Positions 1 to 10,500 of a stretch of 53,306 nt of DNA are shown in pieces. How positions within the stretch are numbered: the stretch's first letter is position 1; each line of letters opens with the position of its first letter. A program made the position numbers and the translations under genes. The notes beneath the pieces were generated by a model. The model saw nothing but the letters and a program-made list of their open reading frames with translations, did no database searches and was not told the origin of the DNA. The stretch comes from an uncultured Paraprevotella sp. (GTDB taxonomy: Bacteria; Bacteroidota; Bacteroidia; Bacteroidales; Bacteroidaceae), in contig CALULA010000015.1 in the NCBI GenBank assembly GCA_944321365.1, positions 1 to 53,306 of the forward strand, given 5' to 3'.

Positions 1-2
1 TG

Positions 3-76
3 TAGCGGGACCCGGGATTGAACCGGGGACCTCATGATTATGAATCATGCGCTCTAACCAGCTGAGCTATCCCGCC
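3..76 (-). tRNA. tRNA with CAT anticodon (probably elongator tRNA-Met)
   Basis: Read on the minus strand this folds as a complete cloverleaf of 74 nt. The acceptor stem is GGCGGGA with TCCCGCT (one G-U pair). The anticodon stem is CATGA/TCATG around a TTCATAA loop, giving anticodon CAT. The T arm carries GTTCAATC. No CCA is encoded; the downstream bases are CA. It lacks the GC-rich anticodon stem of an initiator tRNA, so elongator Met is likely. A lysidine-modified tRNA-Ile2 cannot be excluded by eye. Confidence 0.93.
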
Positions 77-96
77 TTCCTTCTCGTTTGCGGTTG

Positions 97-127
97 CAAA
101 GGTAAGCATTATTTTCTCTCCGGCAAA
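97..127 (-). promoter_or_regulatory. Bacteroides-type promoter of the CAT tRNA
   Basis: On the minus strand a TACCTTTG -7 element (97-104) is preceded by TTTG (124-127) with a 19-nt spacer. This matches the TTTG-N19/21-TAnnTTTG consensus of the Bacteroides primary sigma factor. It lies about 20 nt upstream of the tRNA. Confidence 0.75.
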
Positions 128-253
128 ACAATTTTCACTTTTTTTGTTAGGCAGACTGTAAAAAACAGGAAAACAAGCTCAGTGAAGGCCTCCTTTCAAC
201 CGCATTTCCACAAAAAAGCTATAAAATATAAGGTTACATCTCATTTTTTATAC

Positions 254-261
254 TAACTTTG
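254..261 (+). promoter_or_regulatory. -7 element upstream of the LptF/LptG-type gene
   Basis: TAACTTTG matches the TAnnTTTG consensus and lies 26 nt before the ATG at 288. I see no good TTTG at -33, so this is a half-match. The rest of 77-287 is AT-rich and holds no other feature I can support. Confidence 0.5.
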
Positions 262-287
262 CCCCTTGATTCGGCTCACAGACCACG

Positions 288-2189
288 ATGAAATTCATTA
301 AGAAAATAGACATATTCGTACTCAAAGCCTATGGCCTGCTCTTTGTCGGGGCGTTTTTCATCTGCCTGTTCATTTTCATGATGCAGCTTATGTGGCGTTA
401 CGTAGACGAGCTGATCGGCAAAGGATTGACGCTCGACGTGCTGGCTCACTTCTTCTATTATGCCGGACTGACCTTGGTTCCGATGTCGCTCCCGCTGGCC
501 ATACTGCTGGCCTCGCTGATTACGTTCGGCAATCTGGGCGAGCGGTTTGAGCTGCTGTCCATGAAAGCCGCCGGCATCCCGCTCGTACGGATTCTTCGCC
601 CCGTCCTTTTATGCAACATTCTGCTGAGCATAGGCTCTTTCTACTTTCAGAACGTAACCAGCCCGGAAGCCCAGAAGAAACTGTCGACCCTCGTCTATTC
701 CATGAAGCAGAAATCGCCGGAACTGGAAATCCCAGAAGGTATCTTCTATAGCGAAATCCCCGGATTCAACATTTTCGTGGAAGAGAAAGGCAAAGAAAAC
801 GGCATGCTGTACGGGGTCATGATATACAGCATGACCGACGGCTATGAGGACGCGCAGATTGTTCTTGCCGACTCGGCGGAGCTGCACACCACAGCCGACG
901 AGAAGCATCTGATGCTGACACTGTATGCCGGAGAGCGTTTCCGCAACATGCAATCACAAGGCAACATGATGTCGAGGACGAACGTGCCTTATATGCGTGA
1001 GACTTTCGTGAAAGAAATCGACCTGATTACTTTCGACAGCAACTTCGACATGATGGACGCCAATCTGTTCAGCGGAAACGCACGGACCAAGAACCTGCGC
1101 GAGATCAGCACAGGTATCGACTCTCTGAATCATAAAAGCGACAGTACGGGGCGGGCACTCTTCTCCTACCTGCAGAACACCACCTACAGGAGGAAGGCCA
1201 ACGTGGCGGCACCCGATTCCGCAAAAATCGTCACCGAAAAGCTGAACTACGACACCATCTACAGCCGGCTTACCCTCCGCCAGCAGCAGGCCGTCCTGCG
1301 GAACGCCATGCAGAAAAGCACGGCGGCCACCAACGAGTTTGAGTTCCGCAGCCTGATTTCAAGAGACATCGACCAGTCGACCCGCACCCACTGGATAGAA
1401 TGGAACAAAAAGTTCACCCTTTCATTGGCCTGTCTGTTCTTCTTCTTCATCGGCGCCCCCTTAGGTGCCATCATCCGGAAAGGCGGACTCGGCGTGCCGG
1501 TAGTCATCTCCGTGACATTCTTTATCTTTTACTACATCATCAATGCGTCAGGCGAGAAACTGGGGCGGACGGGCGAACTGGAAGCCTGGTTCGGAGAATG
1601 GCTCAGCTCGCTGGTACTCTGCCCGATAGGCATCTTCCTGACCTATAAGGCCAACAAAGACTCTGCCGTATTCAACATTGAAGCTTATATCAGCATCATA
1701 CGGAAGATATTAGGCTTGCGCCAGTCACGTCACATCGCCCGGAAAGAGGTCATCATACACGATCCGGACTATCCGGCTGTAGCCGCCTCCCTCGCCGAGC
1801 TGTCCGAAAAATGGCAGGACTATGCCCGGAAAAGCCGCCTGCTGACACCGCCCAACTATGTGCGCATCTTTTTCAAGGACATAAACGACGAAAAGGTAGA
1901 GGAACTCTACCAACAACAAGAAAGTCTCATCACAACGCTGTCGAACAGTCGTGATGCCGCCATCCTGAATGCCCTGAACAAGATTCCCATCGTTTCTCTT
2001 CACGCGCACACGCGCCCGTTCCATAATTATAAGTGGAACATGGTTCTGGGAATTGCATTCCCCGCAGGCGTTTTCTTCTACTTCCGCATCTGGAGCTACC
2101 GACTCCGGCTCAACAAAGACATACAGCAGATCCGGAAATACAATACATTCATCATCGAACGTATAGACAAGATCTTACAAACCGACTAA
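288..2189 (+). CDS. LptF/LptG (YjgP/YjgQ) family permease, LPS export
   Basis: This is probably an inner-membrane permease of the Lpt complex, which moves lipopolysaccharide from the inner membrane towards the outer membrane. The 633-residue protein has the family layout: three N-terminal membrane segments (about 13-36, 52-80 and 98-118), a large periplasmic region (about 120-370), and three more segments (about 375-395, 400-420 and 437-455). It is much longer than the roughly 360-residue E. coli LptF/G. After residue 456 comes an extra soluble tail with another hydrophobic stretch near 583-606. The family assignment rests on topology and the PxGAxIRKGG-like segment before TM5. The sequence alone does not say whether it plays the LptF or the LptG role. 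ribBA follows after 12 nt, so the two are probably cotranscribed. Confidence 0.85.
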   Translation: MKFIKKIDIFVLKAYGLLFVGAFFICLFIFMMQLMWRYVDELIGKGLTLDVLAHFFYYAGLTLVPMSLPLAILLASLITFGNLGERFELLSMKAAGIPLVRILRPVLLCNILLSIGSFYFQNVTSPEAQKKLSTLVYSMKQKSPELEIPEGIFYSEIPGFNIFVEEKGKENGMLYGVMIYSMTDGYEDAQIVLADSAELHTTADEKHLMLTLYAGERFRNMQSQGNMMSRTNVPYMRETFVKEIDLITFDSNFDMMDANLFSGNARTKNLREISTGIDSLNHKSDSTGRALFSYLQNTTYRRKANVAAPDSAKIVTEKLNYDTIYSRLTLRQQQAVLRNAMQKSTAATNEFEFRSLISRDIDQSTRTHWIEWNKKFTLSLACLFFFFIGAPLGAIIRKGGLGVPVVISVTFFIFYYIINASGEKLGRTGELEAWFGEWLSSLVLCPIGIFLTYKANKDSAVFNIEAYISIIRKILGLRQSRHIARKEVIIHDPDYPAVAASLAELSEKWQDYARKSRLLTPPNYVRIFFKDINDEKVEELYQQQESLITTLSNSRDAAILNALNKIPIVSLHAHTRPFHNYKWNMVLGIAFPAGVFFYFRIWSYRLRLNKDIQQIRKYNTFIIERIDKILQTD

Positions 2190-2201
2190 ACATACAACAT
2201 C

Positions 2202-3416
2202 ATGGACACATTCAAACTGAATTCCATAGAGGAAGCCATCGCCGACTTCAAAGAAGGCAAGTTCGTCATCGTGGTGGATGATGAAGACCGCGAAAACGAG
2301 GGTGACTTCATCACTGCCGCCGAAATGATCACGCCCGAAAAGGTCAACTTCATGTTACAAGAAGGCAGAGGAGTGCTATGTGCCCCTATCACCACCTCAC
2401 GCAGCGAAGAACTGGACCTGCCTCATCAGGTCTACAACAACACGTCCGTACTGGGCACACCGTTCACCGTCACCGTAGATAAACTGGAAGGGTGCACCAC
2501 CGGAGTCTCTGCCCATGACCGTGCGGCTACCATCCGCGCACTGGCCGACCCCGCATCACGCCCTGAGACATTCGGACGCCCCGGACATATCAACCCGCTA
2601 TACGCACAAGACAAGGGCGTTCTGCGACGGGCAGGACACACCGAAGCCGCCGTAGACCTGGCACGTCTGGCCGGACTTCAGCCGGCTGCCGCCCTGATAG
2701 AAATACTGAATCCGGACGGCACAATGGCCCGCATGCCCCAGCTGCAGAAAGTGGCCGCACGTTTCGGCATCAAAATCATCGCCATCCGCGACCTGATAGC
2801 TTACCGCCTGAAACAGGAATCCATAGTGGAACGCGGTCCGGAAGTGGATATGCCTACCGACTACGGACATTTCCGGGACATCACGTTCCGCCAGACCAGC
2901 AACGGATTGGAGCACGTGGCACTCATCAAAGGCCATTGGGAGCCTGACGAGCCCATATTGGTGCGCGTCCATTCCTCATGCGTTACCGGCGACATCTTCG
3001 GCAGTCAACGTTGCGACTGTGGAGCGCAGCTGCACAAGGCCATGCGCATGATAGAGGAGGCGGGCAAAGGAGTATTGCTTTATATGAATCAGGAAGGACG
3101 AGGCATCGGACTGTTCAACAAGATGAAAGCCTACAAGCTGCAGGAGGAAGGACTGGACACCGTAGACGCCAACGTACACCTCGGTTTCCTGCCGGACGAA
3201 CGCGAGTATGGCGTCGGAGCACAGATTCTGCGGGAACTGGGTGTACACAAAATGAGACTGATGACCAACAATCCGGTCAAACGTGTAGGACTGGAAGCCT
3301 ACGGACTCGAAATCGTGGAGAACGTCCCCATAGAAGTTCCGGTTACACCGTATGACGAAAAATACATGCGCACGAAAAAGGACCGCATGGGGCACAATCT
3401 GCACCTCAACAAATAG
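2202..3416 (+). CDS. ribBA: Bifunctional 3,4-dihydroxy-2-butanone-4-phosphate synthase / GTP cyclohydrolase II
   Basis: It catalyses the two entry steps of riboflavin synthesis, from ribulose 5-phosphate and from GTP. The N-terminal half (about 1-205) is the RibB domain, with the acidic metal and substrate motif [11 protein letters not shown] at residues 26-36 and [14 protein letters not shown] further on. The C-terminal half is the RibA domain. Its zinc site is formed by Cys260, Cys271 and Cys273 ([16 protein letters not shown]), followed by the NQEGRGIGL substrate loop. The length of 404 residues is normal for the fusion. It sits 12 nt behind the permease gene. ribF, the later FMN/FAD step, lies far away on the minus strand at 47.7-48.6 kb. 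No FMN riboswitch is visible upstream. Confidence 0.97.
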   Translation: MDTFKLNSIEEAIADFKEGKFVIVVDDEDRENEGDFITAAEMITPEKVNFMLQEGRGVLCAPITTSRSEELDLPHQVYNNTSVLGTPFTVTVDKLEGCTTGVSAHDRAATIRALADPASRPETFGRPGHINPLYAQDKGVLRRAGHTEAAVDLARLAGLQPAAALIEILNPDGTMARMPQLQKVAARFGIKIIAIRDLIAYRLKQESIVERGPEVDMPTDYGHFRDITFRQTSNGLEHVALIKGHWEPDEPILVRVHSSCVTGDIFGSQRCDCGAQLHKAMRMIEEAGKGVLLYMNQEGRGIGLFNKMKAYKLQEEGLDTVDANVHLGFLPDEREYGVGAQILRELGVHKMRLMTNNPVKRVGLEAYGLEIVENVPIEVPVTPYDEKYMRTKKDRMGHNLHLNK

Positions 3417-3567
3417 GGGCTTTCTGCTGCCGGCTGCTGCCAAATGAACAGCATATAAACGCAGACTGAAACATCTCCGCCCCACTCATAACAGCCGTTT
3501 TCCTGTGAAATGCTACCATTTTTACCGAAAAACGAGCTGGGATATAGCATATATCCACAAAAATATC

Positions 3568-3575
3568 TAACTTTG
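3568..3575 (+). promoter_or_regulatory. -7 element upstream of the aminotransferase gene
   Basis: TAACTTTG matches TAnnTTTG and lies 46 nt before the ATG at 3622, in the 205-nt gap after ribBA. No clear -33 element is seen. This supports a transcription start separate from ribBA. Confidence 0.5.
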
Positions 3576-3621
3576 CAACATCTGAGCATGCTATTAAACA
3601 AATTAAGAAACATATAGCTTT

Positions 3622-4815
3622 ATGAATCAATTATCAGACCGTCTGAACAGACTTTCCCCTTCAGCCACACTGGCCATGTCACAAAAGAGCAGTGAATTGA
3701 AGGCACAAGGCATCGATGTGATTAACCTGAGCGTCGGTGAGCCCGACTTCAACACGCCGGACCATATCAAAGCCGCAGCCATCAAAGCCGTAGAAGAGAA
3801 CTATTCACGCTACTCTCCTGTTCCTGGCTATCCAGCCCTGCGGGAAGCGATCTCGGCCAAACTGAAGAATGAAAACGGGCTGGATTACGCCCCCTCACAG
3901 ATTCTCTGTTCAAACGGAGCCAAGCAGTCGGTTTGCAACGCCATCATGGCTTTGGTCAATGCTGGCGACGAAGTGATTATCCCGGCCCCCTATTGGGTCA
4001 GCTATCCCCAGATGGTCAAGCTGGCCGAAGGCGAACCTGTCATCGTAGAAGCCGGCATTGAACAGGATTTCAAAATCACGCCCGAACAGCTGGAAGCGGC
4101 CATCACGCCCAAGACACGTGCCCTGATTCTCTGCTCGCCCAGCAACCCTACCGGTTCTGTATACTCAAAAGAGGAGCTGGCGGGACTGGCAAACGTCATC
4201 GCCAGGCACGAACGGGTGATAGTTCTGGCCGATGAAATCTACGAACACATCAATTACATAGGCAAGCACGAGAGCATTGCACAATTCGAAGAGATAAAAG
4301 ACCGTGTAGTCATCATCAACGGAGTGTCTAAGGCATACGCCATGACCGGATGGCGTATCGGTTTCATCGCCGCGCCGGAATGGATTGTGAAAGGCTGCAA
4401 CAAGCTGCAAGGACAGTACACCAGCGGCCCTTGCTCGGTTTCACAAAAAGCAGCCGAAGCCGCCTATACCGGCTCACAGCAGTGTGTGGAAGAGATGCGC
4501 CAGGCCTTTGAACGCCGTAAAAACCTGATTGTAAAGCTGGCCAAAGAAATCCCCGGTCTGGAAGTGAACAATCCGGAAGGCGCATTCTACCTGTTCCCCA
4601 AGTGCAGCTCTTATTTCGGCAAAAAAGACGGTGATCGCGTCATCAACAACTCCAGCGATTTCGCCATGTACCTGCTGGAAGTGGGACATGTAGCCACAGT
4701 AGGCGGCGACGCTTTTGGTTCGCCTGAATGCTTCCGCATGAGTTACGCCACCAGTGACGAAAACATCATCGAGGCTATGAGACGAATCAAAGAAACGCTG
4801 GCCCGACTGAAATAA
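3622..4815 (+). CDS. aspC: Class I pyridoxal-phosphate aminotransferase (aspartate aminotransferase type)
   Basis: This 397-residue fold-type I aminotransferase probably interconverts aspartate and oxaloacetate using 2-oxoglutarate/glutamate. The PLP lysine is Lys237 in NGVSKAYAMTGWRIGF. The family motifs SNPTGSVYS and ADEIYEH precede it, and the C-terminal FRMSYA arginine should bind the substrate carboxylate. The N-terminal SPSATLAM and NLSVGEPDFNTP segments are typical of the AspC/PatA-like subgroup Ib. Relatives in this subgroup can also accept prephenate or other amino acids, so the substrate is inferred from the subgroup. It has its own -7 element and a strong terminator just after the stop. 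Confidence 0.92.
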   Translation: MNQLSDRLNRLSPSATLAMSQKSSELKAQGIDVINLSVGEPDFNTPDHIKAAAIKAVEENYSRYSPVPGYPALREAISAKLKNENGLDYAPSQILCSNGAKQSVCNAIMALVNAGDEVIIPAPYWVSYPQMVKLAEGEPVIVEAGIEQDFKITPEQLEAAITPKTRALILCSPSNPTGSVYSKEELAGLANVIARHERVIVLADEIYEHINYIGKHESIAQFEEIKDRVVIINGVSKAYAMTGWRIGFIAAPEWIVKGCNKLQGQYTSGPCSVSQKAAEAAYTGSQQCVEEMRQAFERRKNLIVKLAKEIPGLEVNNPEGAFYLFPKCSSYFGKKDGDRVINNSSDFAMYLLEVGHVATVGGDAFGSPECFRMSYATSDENIIEAMRRIKETLARLK

Positions 4816-4838
4816 AAAACGCTGAAGACCTAACGCTA

Positions 4839-4878
4839 AAAGTATCTCGGTTTAACGCCGGGATACTTTGACTTTTTT
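4839..4878 (+). terminator. Rho-independent terminator after the aminotransferase gene
   Basis: A 12-bp stem (4839-4850 with 4858-4869, one G-T pair) with a 7-nt loop is followed by GAC and six T residues. It separates the aminotransferase gene from the metalloprotease locus. Confidence 0.85.
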
Positions 4879-4932
4879 CTACATATCACCCTAATTTATT
4901 CTAATCAGCCACATAAAATTGAGAGAACAAGA

Positions 4933-7542
4933 ATGAGAAAAAGTTTAATTTGGATAAGTTTGTTCGCTTTCATCGCAACGGTTACTGTGGGATCATCCAC
5001 AATATCTGCCGAAACAGGGATATTTCCGCTTTTGGCCAAGAATAAAAAGAAGAAAGAAGTTCCACAAGATACGCTCACGTCCGACTACAAAAAATTCACA
5101 GGAAAAGACTCAGTATCATTCAGCGGCGTAGCCAACATACACAAGAAAAACGGCGATTATTACCTGGAGTTCCCCCTAGCCCTGACCGGACGGGCCTTTT
5201 TGGTGACCAATCGCCTGCAAAAGGTACCGGTGGAGCTGAACGACGCGGGGGTGAACAAGGGCATCAACTATGAGAACCAAGTAGTCACCTTTGAATGGAA
5301 CAAAGCCGACAAGAAACTTTATCTGCGCCAGCAACGGCTTACTCCCGAAGTAGACCGTAACGACGCTCTGGCCCTGTCGGTAGCCGACAATTACATCAAC
5401 CCGCTCATCGCCGCACTGAAAGTGGAAGCTGTTTCGCCGGACTCCAGCAGCGTCATTGTAAAAATCAATGATTTGTTCAACGGAAAACAGACCATAGTCA
5501 ACGACGTGTTCAACAACATCAATCTCGGAACATCAGCCAGTGCAGACCTTTCACGAATCATCGATATAAAGGCTTTCGACAACAACATCGTAGCCACATC
5601 CGAACTGACCACCGTCGTGCATGAAGGCATGAGCAAGGTCAACGTAACCGTAGTGGTCAGCTCTTCACTCTGTCTCTTGCCCGAAACGCCCATGAAAGGA
5701 CGCAAGGAAAGCCGGCGTGTAGGCTATTTCACCACCCGTCGTCTCAGCTATTCCGACCGTCAGCAAGAACTGGAAACCCATCGTTACATCACACGATGGC
5801 GCCTGGAGCCTTCGGATGAAGAAGCATATTTGCGCGGTGAACTGACCACGCCGAAGAAACCCATCGTGTTCTACATAGACCAAGCTACGCCCAAACAACT
5901 GCGGCCATACATCCGGAAAGGCATACTGGACTGGAATCAGGCTTTTGAAAAGGCCGGTTTCAAAAACGCCATACAGGTAAAGGAATACACCGACAGTCTG
6001 GCCCTTAGTGGAGATGATCTGTCACAATCGGTATTCACCTATGCCGCCTCTGCCAAGTCAAACGCTATGGGTCCTTCTACTATAGATCCGCGTACAGGCG
6101 AAATCATCGAGGCCGACATCATCTGGTGGCATAACGTTGTGTCGCTTCTGCGCGAATGGATTGTCGTGCAGACCGGTGCGGTCAACCCGGCAGTGCGCCG
6201 GCCCGAACTGCCGGACAGTCTGATGGGCGACGCCGCCCGCTTTGTAGCCTGCCACGAGGTTGGACATTCCTTAGGATTGAAACATAACATGATTGCTTCC
6301 TGGACTTATCCCACCGACTCCCTCCGTTCGCCGGAGTTTCTGGAAAAGGCAAACGGAACAGCACCGTCCATCATGGATTATGCCCGTTTCAACTATGTGG
6401 CACAACCGGAAGACGGCGTGCCCTTCGTCTCTCCGCACATCGGACCGTACGACCTTTTTGCCATTGAATGGGGCTACCGCTGGTTTCCGGATGAGGAAAC
6501 AGAGAAAAAGCAACTCCGTGCCCTACTCGACAGCCACACCGACAAGATATATAAATATGGTGAAGAACAATCACCGCGCGAGGCCGTCGACCCGCGTTCA
6601 CTCAGCGAAGACCTGGGAGACAATGCCATGAAATCCGCCGCCTACGGCATTGAAAACCTGAAGCGCATCATGCCGAACATCATCAGCTGGACGCGGAAGG
6701 ACGAAGAGGGACAGACGTATGAGGATGCCGCCAAGCTGTATGCCGGAGTCATCTTCCAGTGGGGACTTTACCCTTATCACGTCATGGCCAACGTAGGCGG
6801 CATCTATCTGGAAAATACCGAAGTGGAAGACGGACAGAAGACTTTCACATTCGTGGAAAAGGAACGCCAGCACGATGCCGTGCAGTTCCTGATTGACCAG
6901 TACTTCCTCTACCCCGCATGGCTGTTCGACTCTCCGCTTTCCGACTATACTTATATTCTGAAGAGCACACCGTTCGGCACGATGGAACAAAGTCCCAATG
7001 CAATGTACAAAAACACGCTGAACTATCTGCTCTGGGACTTGCTGGACAACAAACGAATGATGCGTATGTTCGAAAACGAGCTGCAAAACGGCAACGAGGC
7101 TTTCACTGCCCTGGAGATGATGGACATGTTGCATAAAGCCATCTTCGCTCCTACCATCAGCGGAAAAAAGACAGACCTCATGACCCGTAATCTGCAAAAG
7201 GCATTCGTAGACGCTCTCATCACCGCAGCGGCAGAATCCGAAGGCGTGAAAATCAATAAGAATCTCTATGCAGGGCATCCTTGGATAGCAGACTTACAGA
7301 CACCTTACAGCTGTGTCGGGACAGAAGCAGCCGCAGACGAGGACAACCGTCACATACGCCTCATCGACATGTACAGTACACAAATCAACCGCCTGAGCGA
7401 TGCGATCAGCATTAAACGTGCCGAACTGATGAAAGTCTTGGAGCTTCTGAAAGGCCGGAAGAACACATCAGACACAGCCACGCGCTATCACTACGAAGAC
7501 ATCATCCTGCGCATACAGACGGCACTGGGACTAAACAAATAG
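4933..7542 (+). CDS. Secreted zinc-dependent metalloprotease (DUF5117/DUF5118 type)
   Basis: This 869-residue protein has an N-terminal signal peptide (about 1-27) and no lipobox. The catalytic site is the extended metzincin motif HEVGHSLGLKH, with His441, Glu442, His445 and His451. A Met-turn candidate, SIMDYARF, has its Met at 481. The long N-terminal part matches, from memory, the DUF5118/DUF5117 segments that precede this protease domain in Bacteroidetes. It should act in the periplasm or at the cell surface; the natural substrate is unknown. It is the first gene of a locus with SusC, SusD and a sorting-tail protein, spaced 29, 19 and 62 nt apart. That context points to protein or peptide breakdown coupled to uptake. 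I found no confident promoter in 4879-4932. Confidence 0.88.
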   Translation: MRKSLIWISLFAFIATVTVGSSTISAETGIFPLLAKNKKKKEVPQDTLTSDYKKFTGKDSVSFSGVANIHKKNGDYYLEFPLALTGRAFLVTNRLQKVPVELNDAGVNKGINYENQVVTFEWNKADKKLYLRQQRLTPEVDRNDALALSVADNYINPLIAALKVEAVSPDSSSVIVKINDLFNGKQTIVNDVFNNINLGTSASADLSRIIDIKAFDNNIVATSELTTVVHEGMSKVNVTVVVSSSLCLLPETPMKGRKESRRVGYFTTRRLSYSDRQQELETHRYITRWRLEPSDEEAYLRGELTTPKKPIVFYIDQATPKQLRPYIRKGILDWNQAFEKAGFKNAIQVKEYTDSLALSGDDLSQSVFTYAASAKSNAMGPSTIDPRTGEIIEADIIWWHNVVSLLREWIVVQTGAVNPAVRRPELPDSLMGDAARFVACHEVGHSLGLKHNMIASWTYPTDSLRSPEFLEKANGTAPSIMDYARFNYVAQPEDGVPFVSPHIGPYDLFAIEWGYRWFPDEETEKKQLRALLDSHTDKIYKYGEEQSPREAVDPRSLSEDLGDNAMKSAAYGIENLKRIMPNIISWTRKDEEGQTYEDAAKLYAGVIFQWGLYPYHVMANVGGIYLENTEVEDGQKTFTFVEKERQHDAVQFLIDQYFLYPAWLFDSPLSDYTYILKSTPFGTMEQSPNAMYKNTLNYLLWDLLDNKRMMRMFENELQNGNEAFTALEMMDMLHKAIFAPTISGKKTDLMTRNLQKAFVDALITAAAESEGVKINKNLYAGHPWIADLQTPYSCVGTEAAADEDNRHIRLIDMYSTQINRLSDAISIKRAELMKVLELLKGRKNTSDTATRYHYEDIILRIQTALGLNK

Positions 7543-7571
7543 AAAGACAACAACACCAGATACGAAAGAAT

Positions 7572-10500
7572 ATGAGAAGAATTGAAACCACCCTACTTCT
7601 ACTGCTCTTCGGAGTGCTGGCCGCCGTGGCACAGACGCGCACCATCACGGGAACCGTCATCGACAAGGCGGACAACCAGCCCGTCATTGGGGCCACCATC
7701 GCTGTCATGACCCCGCAAGGCACAGTAGCAACAGGCACAACCACAGACTTCGACGGAAAGTTCCGCCTGGAAGTGCCCGCCAGTGAGCAACGCCTCACCT
7801 GCCGGTTCATGGGCTATACCACCGCCACCGTAAGCCTGAAAGCCAACCAGACGGACTACACCGTCTACATGGAAAGCTCATCAAAGGAAATGGATGAGCT
7901 GGTGGTCACGGGTTACCAGGAAATCGACCGCCGCAAACTGACCTCGGCCGTCACCACAGTCAAGATGACCGACGAGATCATCGGAGGGGTATCCAACATA
8001 GACCAGGCCCTGGCCGGACAGATTGCCGGCCTCGCCAGTGTGACATCCAGTGGTGCTCCGGGTGCTCCGGTCAAGCTCCGCATCCGCGGAACGGCCTCCA
8101 TCAACGGCACGCAGGACCCGCTTTGGGTGCTCGACGGCATCCCCTTGGAGGGAACTGACATCCCCTCGATGGAGGAGCTGCAGGACATCGACAACATCTA
8201 CCAGACCACCATCGCGGGCATCAACCCGCAGGACATCGAGAGCATCACGGTGCTGAAGGATGCCGCTGCCACGGCCATCTACGGCGCACGTGCGGCCAAC
8301 GGCGTCATCGTCATCACTACCAAGAAAGGAAAGGTAGGCAAGCCGCAGGTCAACTTCTCCATGAAGCTGACCTACGATCCTAAGACAAACATAGACCGTC
8401 TGAACTTGCTGAACTCCGACGAGAAGGTGGATCTGGAGCTGGGTCTCCTGCAGTCGGACTACACCTACCGCGAGAACAAGGGCGATGTGGCCCGCATCAT
8501 CGCCGGCTACGGACTGACCGATGCCTTCAAGGCCGGAGGCTGGGATGCCCTCTCGCCCGAAGCACAGGCCGACATCAATGCCCTGCGGGCCGTCAACACG
8601 GACTGGAACGACATCCTGTTCCGCGGCGTATTCAACCAGGAATACAACGTGAGCCTTTCCGGCGGTTCGGACAAGGCCACCTACTATACGGCCCTGGGCT
8701 ACAACGTGGAGCAGGGCAACGTGGAGGGCGTGAAGAACGACCGCTTCAACCTGACACTGAAAACGGACTACCGCATCAACAGCAAACTGAAGGTGGGGGC
8801 CTCGGTCTTCGCCAACCGCCGGCGGGAACGGTCTTACCTGACCTACGGCGACGGATTCACCAACCCCGTCTACTACTCGCGCATCGCCAATCCCTACCAG
8901 CTGGCATTCGACGACGAGGGCAACTACGTCTATGACGTCAACGTGCAGCACAGCAAGGGCGACGGGTCGCCGGACTTCAACATCTTCGAGGAGCGTGCCA
9001 ACACGTCCAACATCAACACTACCACATCGCTGATGTCCATCTTCGACGCCGAGTTCAAGTGGGACGAACACTTCAAGGTGACTTCCCAACTGGGCCTGCA
9101 GTTCGACGAGGGAAGCATCGAGAAATACGCCGGAAATGACAGCTATGCCATGCGGCGCGAGAAAGAGCAACGCATGTACAACGGAACGACCATCCTCCCC
9201 GACGGCGGCAGCAACAAGGTGACCGACAGCCACCGTACGCAGTGGACGTGGAAAGCCATGGCCGAATACCAGAACCGCTTCAAGGACATTCACGAAATGG
9301 ACGTCATGATCGGAACGGAAATCCGCCACAACGAGTACAAGTCGGTCTATACAGCCGCCTACGGCTACAGCAACAAGACGCTGGCTTCCACGCCCATCAT
9401 CTTCCCCAGTGAGACATTGGCGGACGATGTTCCCCTGCACACGGAAAGTTATACGGAGAACGCCTTCGTGTCATGGTTCGCCACAGGGTCGTACACCTTG
9501 CACAACCGCTACACGCTGGGTGGAAGCATCCGCTTCGACGGGTCGGACATCTTCGGTGTGGCCAAGAAGTACCGCTACCTGCCTCTCTACTCTGTCAGCG
9601 GACTGTGGCGCGTCAGCGACGAACCGTTCATGAAGAACGTCACGGCCATCGACAACCTGGGCATACGCGCTTCCTACGGTCTGCAGGGAAACATCGACAA
9701 GAATACCTCTCCCTATCTGATAGGAAAATACGAACAAACGACCATCCTGCCGGGAAACAGTGAAGAGGTTATCAATCCGAGCAATGCCCCCAATCCCGAC
9801 CTGCGCTGGGAGAAGACGCAGAACGTGAACGTGGGTATGGACCTCTCGCTCTGGGACAATGTCATTTCGCTGAGCGTGGACTACTACTACCGCAAGGGCA
9901 CTGACCTCATCGGCCTGCGCATGCTGCCGCTCGAAACCGGTTATTCCTCCACTACGGTCAACTGGGCCAGCATGAAGAACCAGGGCGTAGAAGTGGCGTT
10001 GACTACGCGGAACATCCACACCAAGAACTTCACGTGGTTCACCAACCTGAACTTCGGCTTTAACGAAAACGAGGTTCTGCAGGAGACGGTGGCCGAGAAC
10101 TCGACGGTGCCCAGCCGCGAGGGTTATCCCGTTGGGGCCATCTTTGCCTATCGCACTGCGGGTCTGGACGACGAGGGCTACCTGCTTTATCTCACACCGG
10201 ACGGCCAGAAACTGCCCGCCAAGGAGTATTTCCAGCTGAACGGTGCAGGAGCCAGCGGACTGACGGCTGAGGAACGGCGCAACCAGCTGGTCTACATGGG
10301 CACCACCGACCCGAAAGTGTCCGGCGGTTTCACGAACACCTTCAAGTATCAGCGGGTCTCACTGAGCGTGAACTGCATCTTCAACTTCGGCATGCACGTG
10401 CAGACCTCGCCCAGCTATAACCTGACGACGTTCGACCGTGGCTTGAACACCAACCACGACATCCTGAACCGCTGGACGCCGGACAACCCGAACGGCACGA

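Noticed and set aside
7881..9440. 519-codon open frame antisense to the SusC gene
   Set aside because: It mirrors the codon usage of a GC-rich real gene. It has no domain, signal or promoter, and SusC is certain on the other strand.
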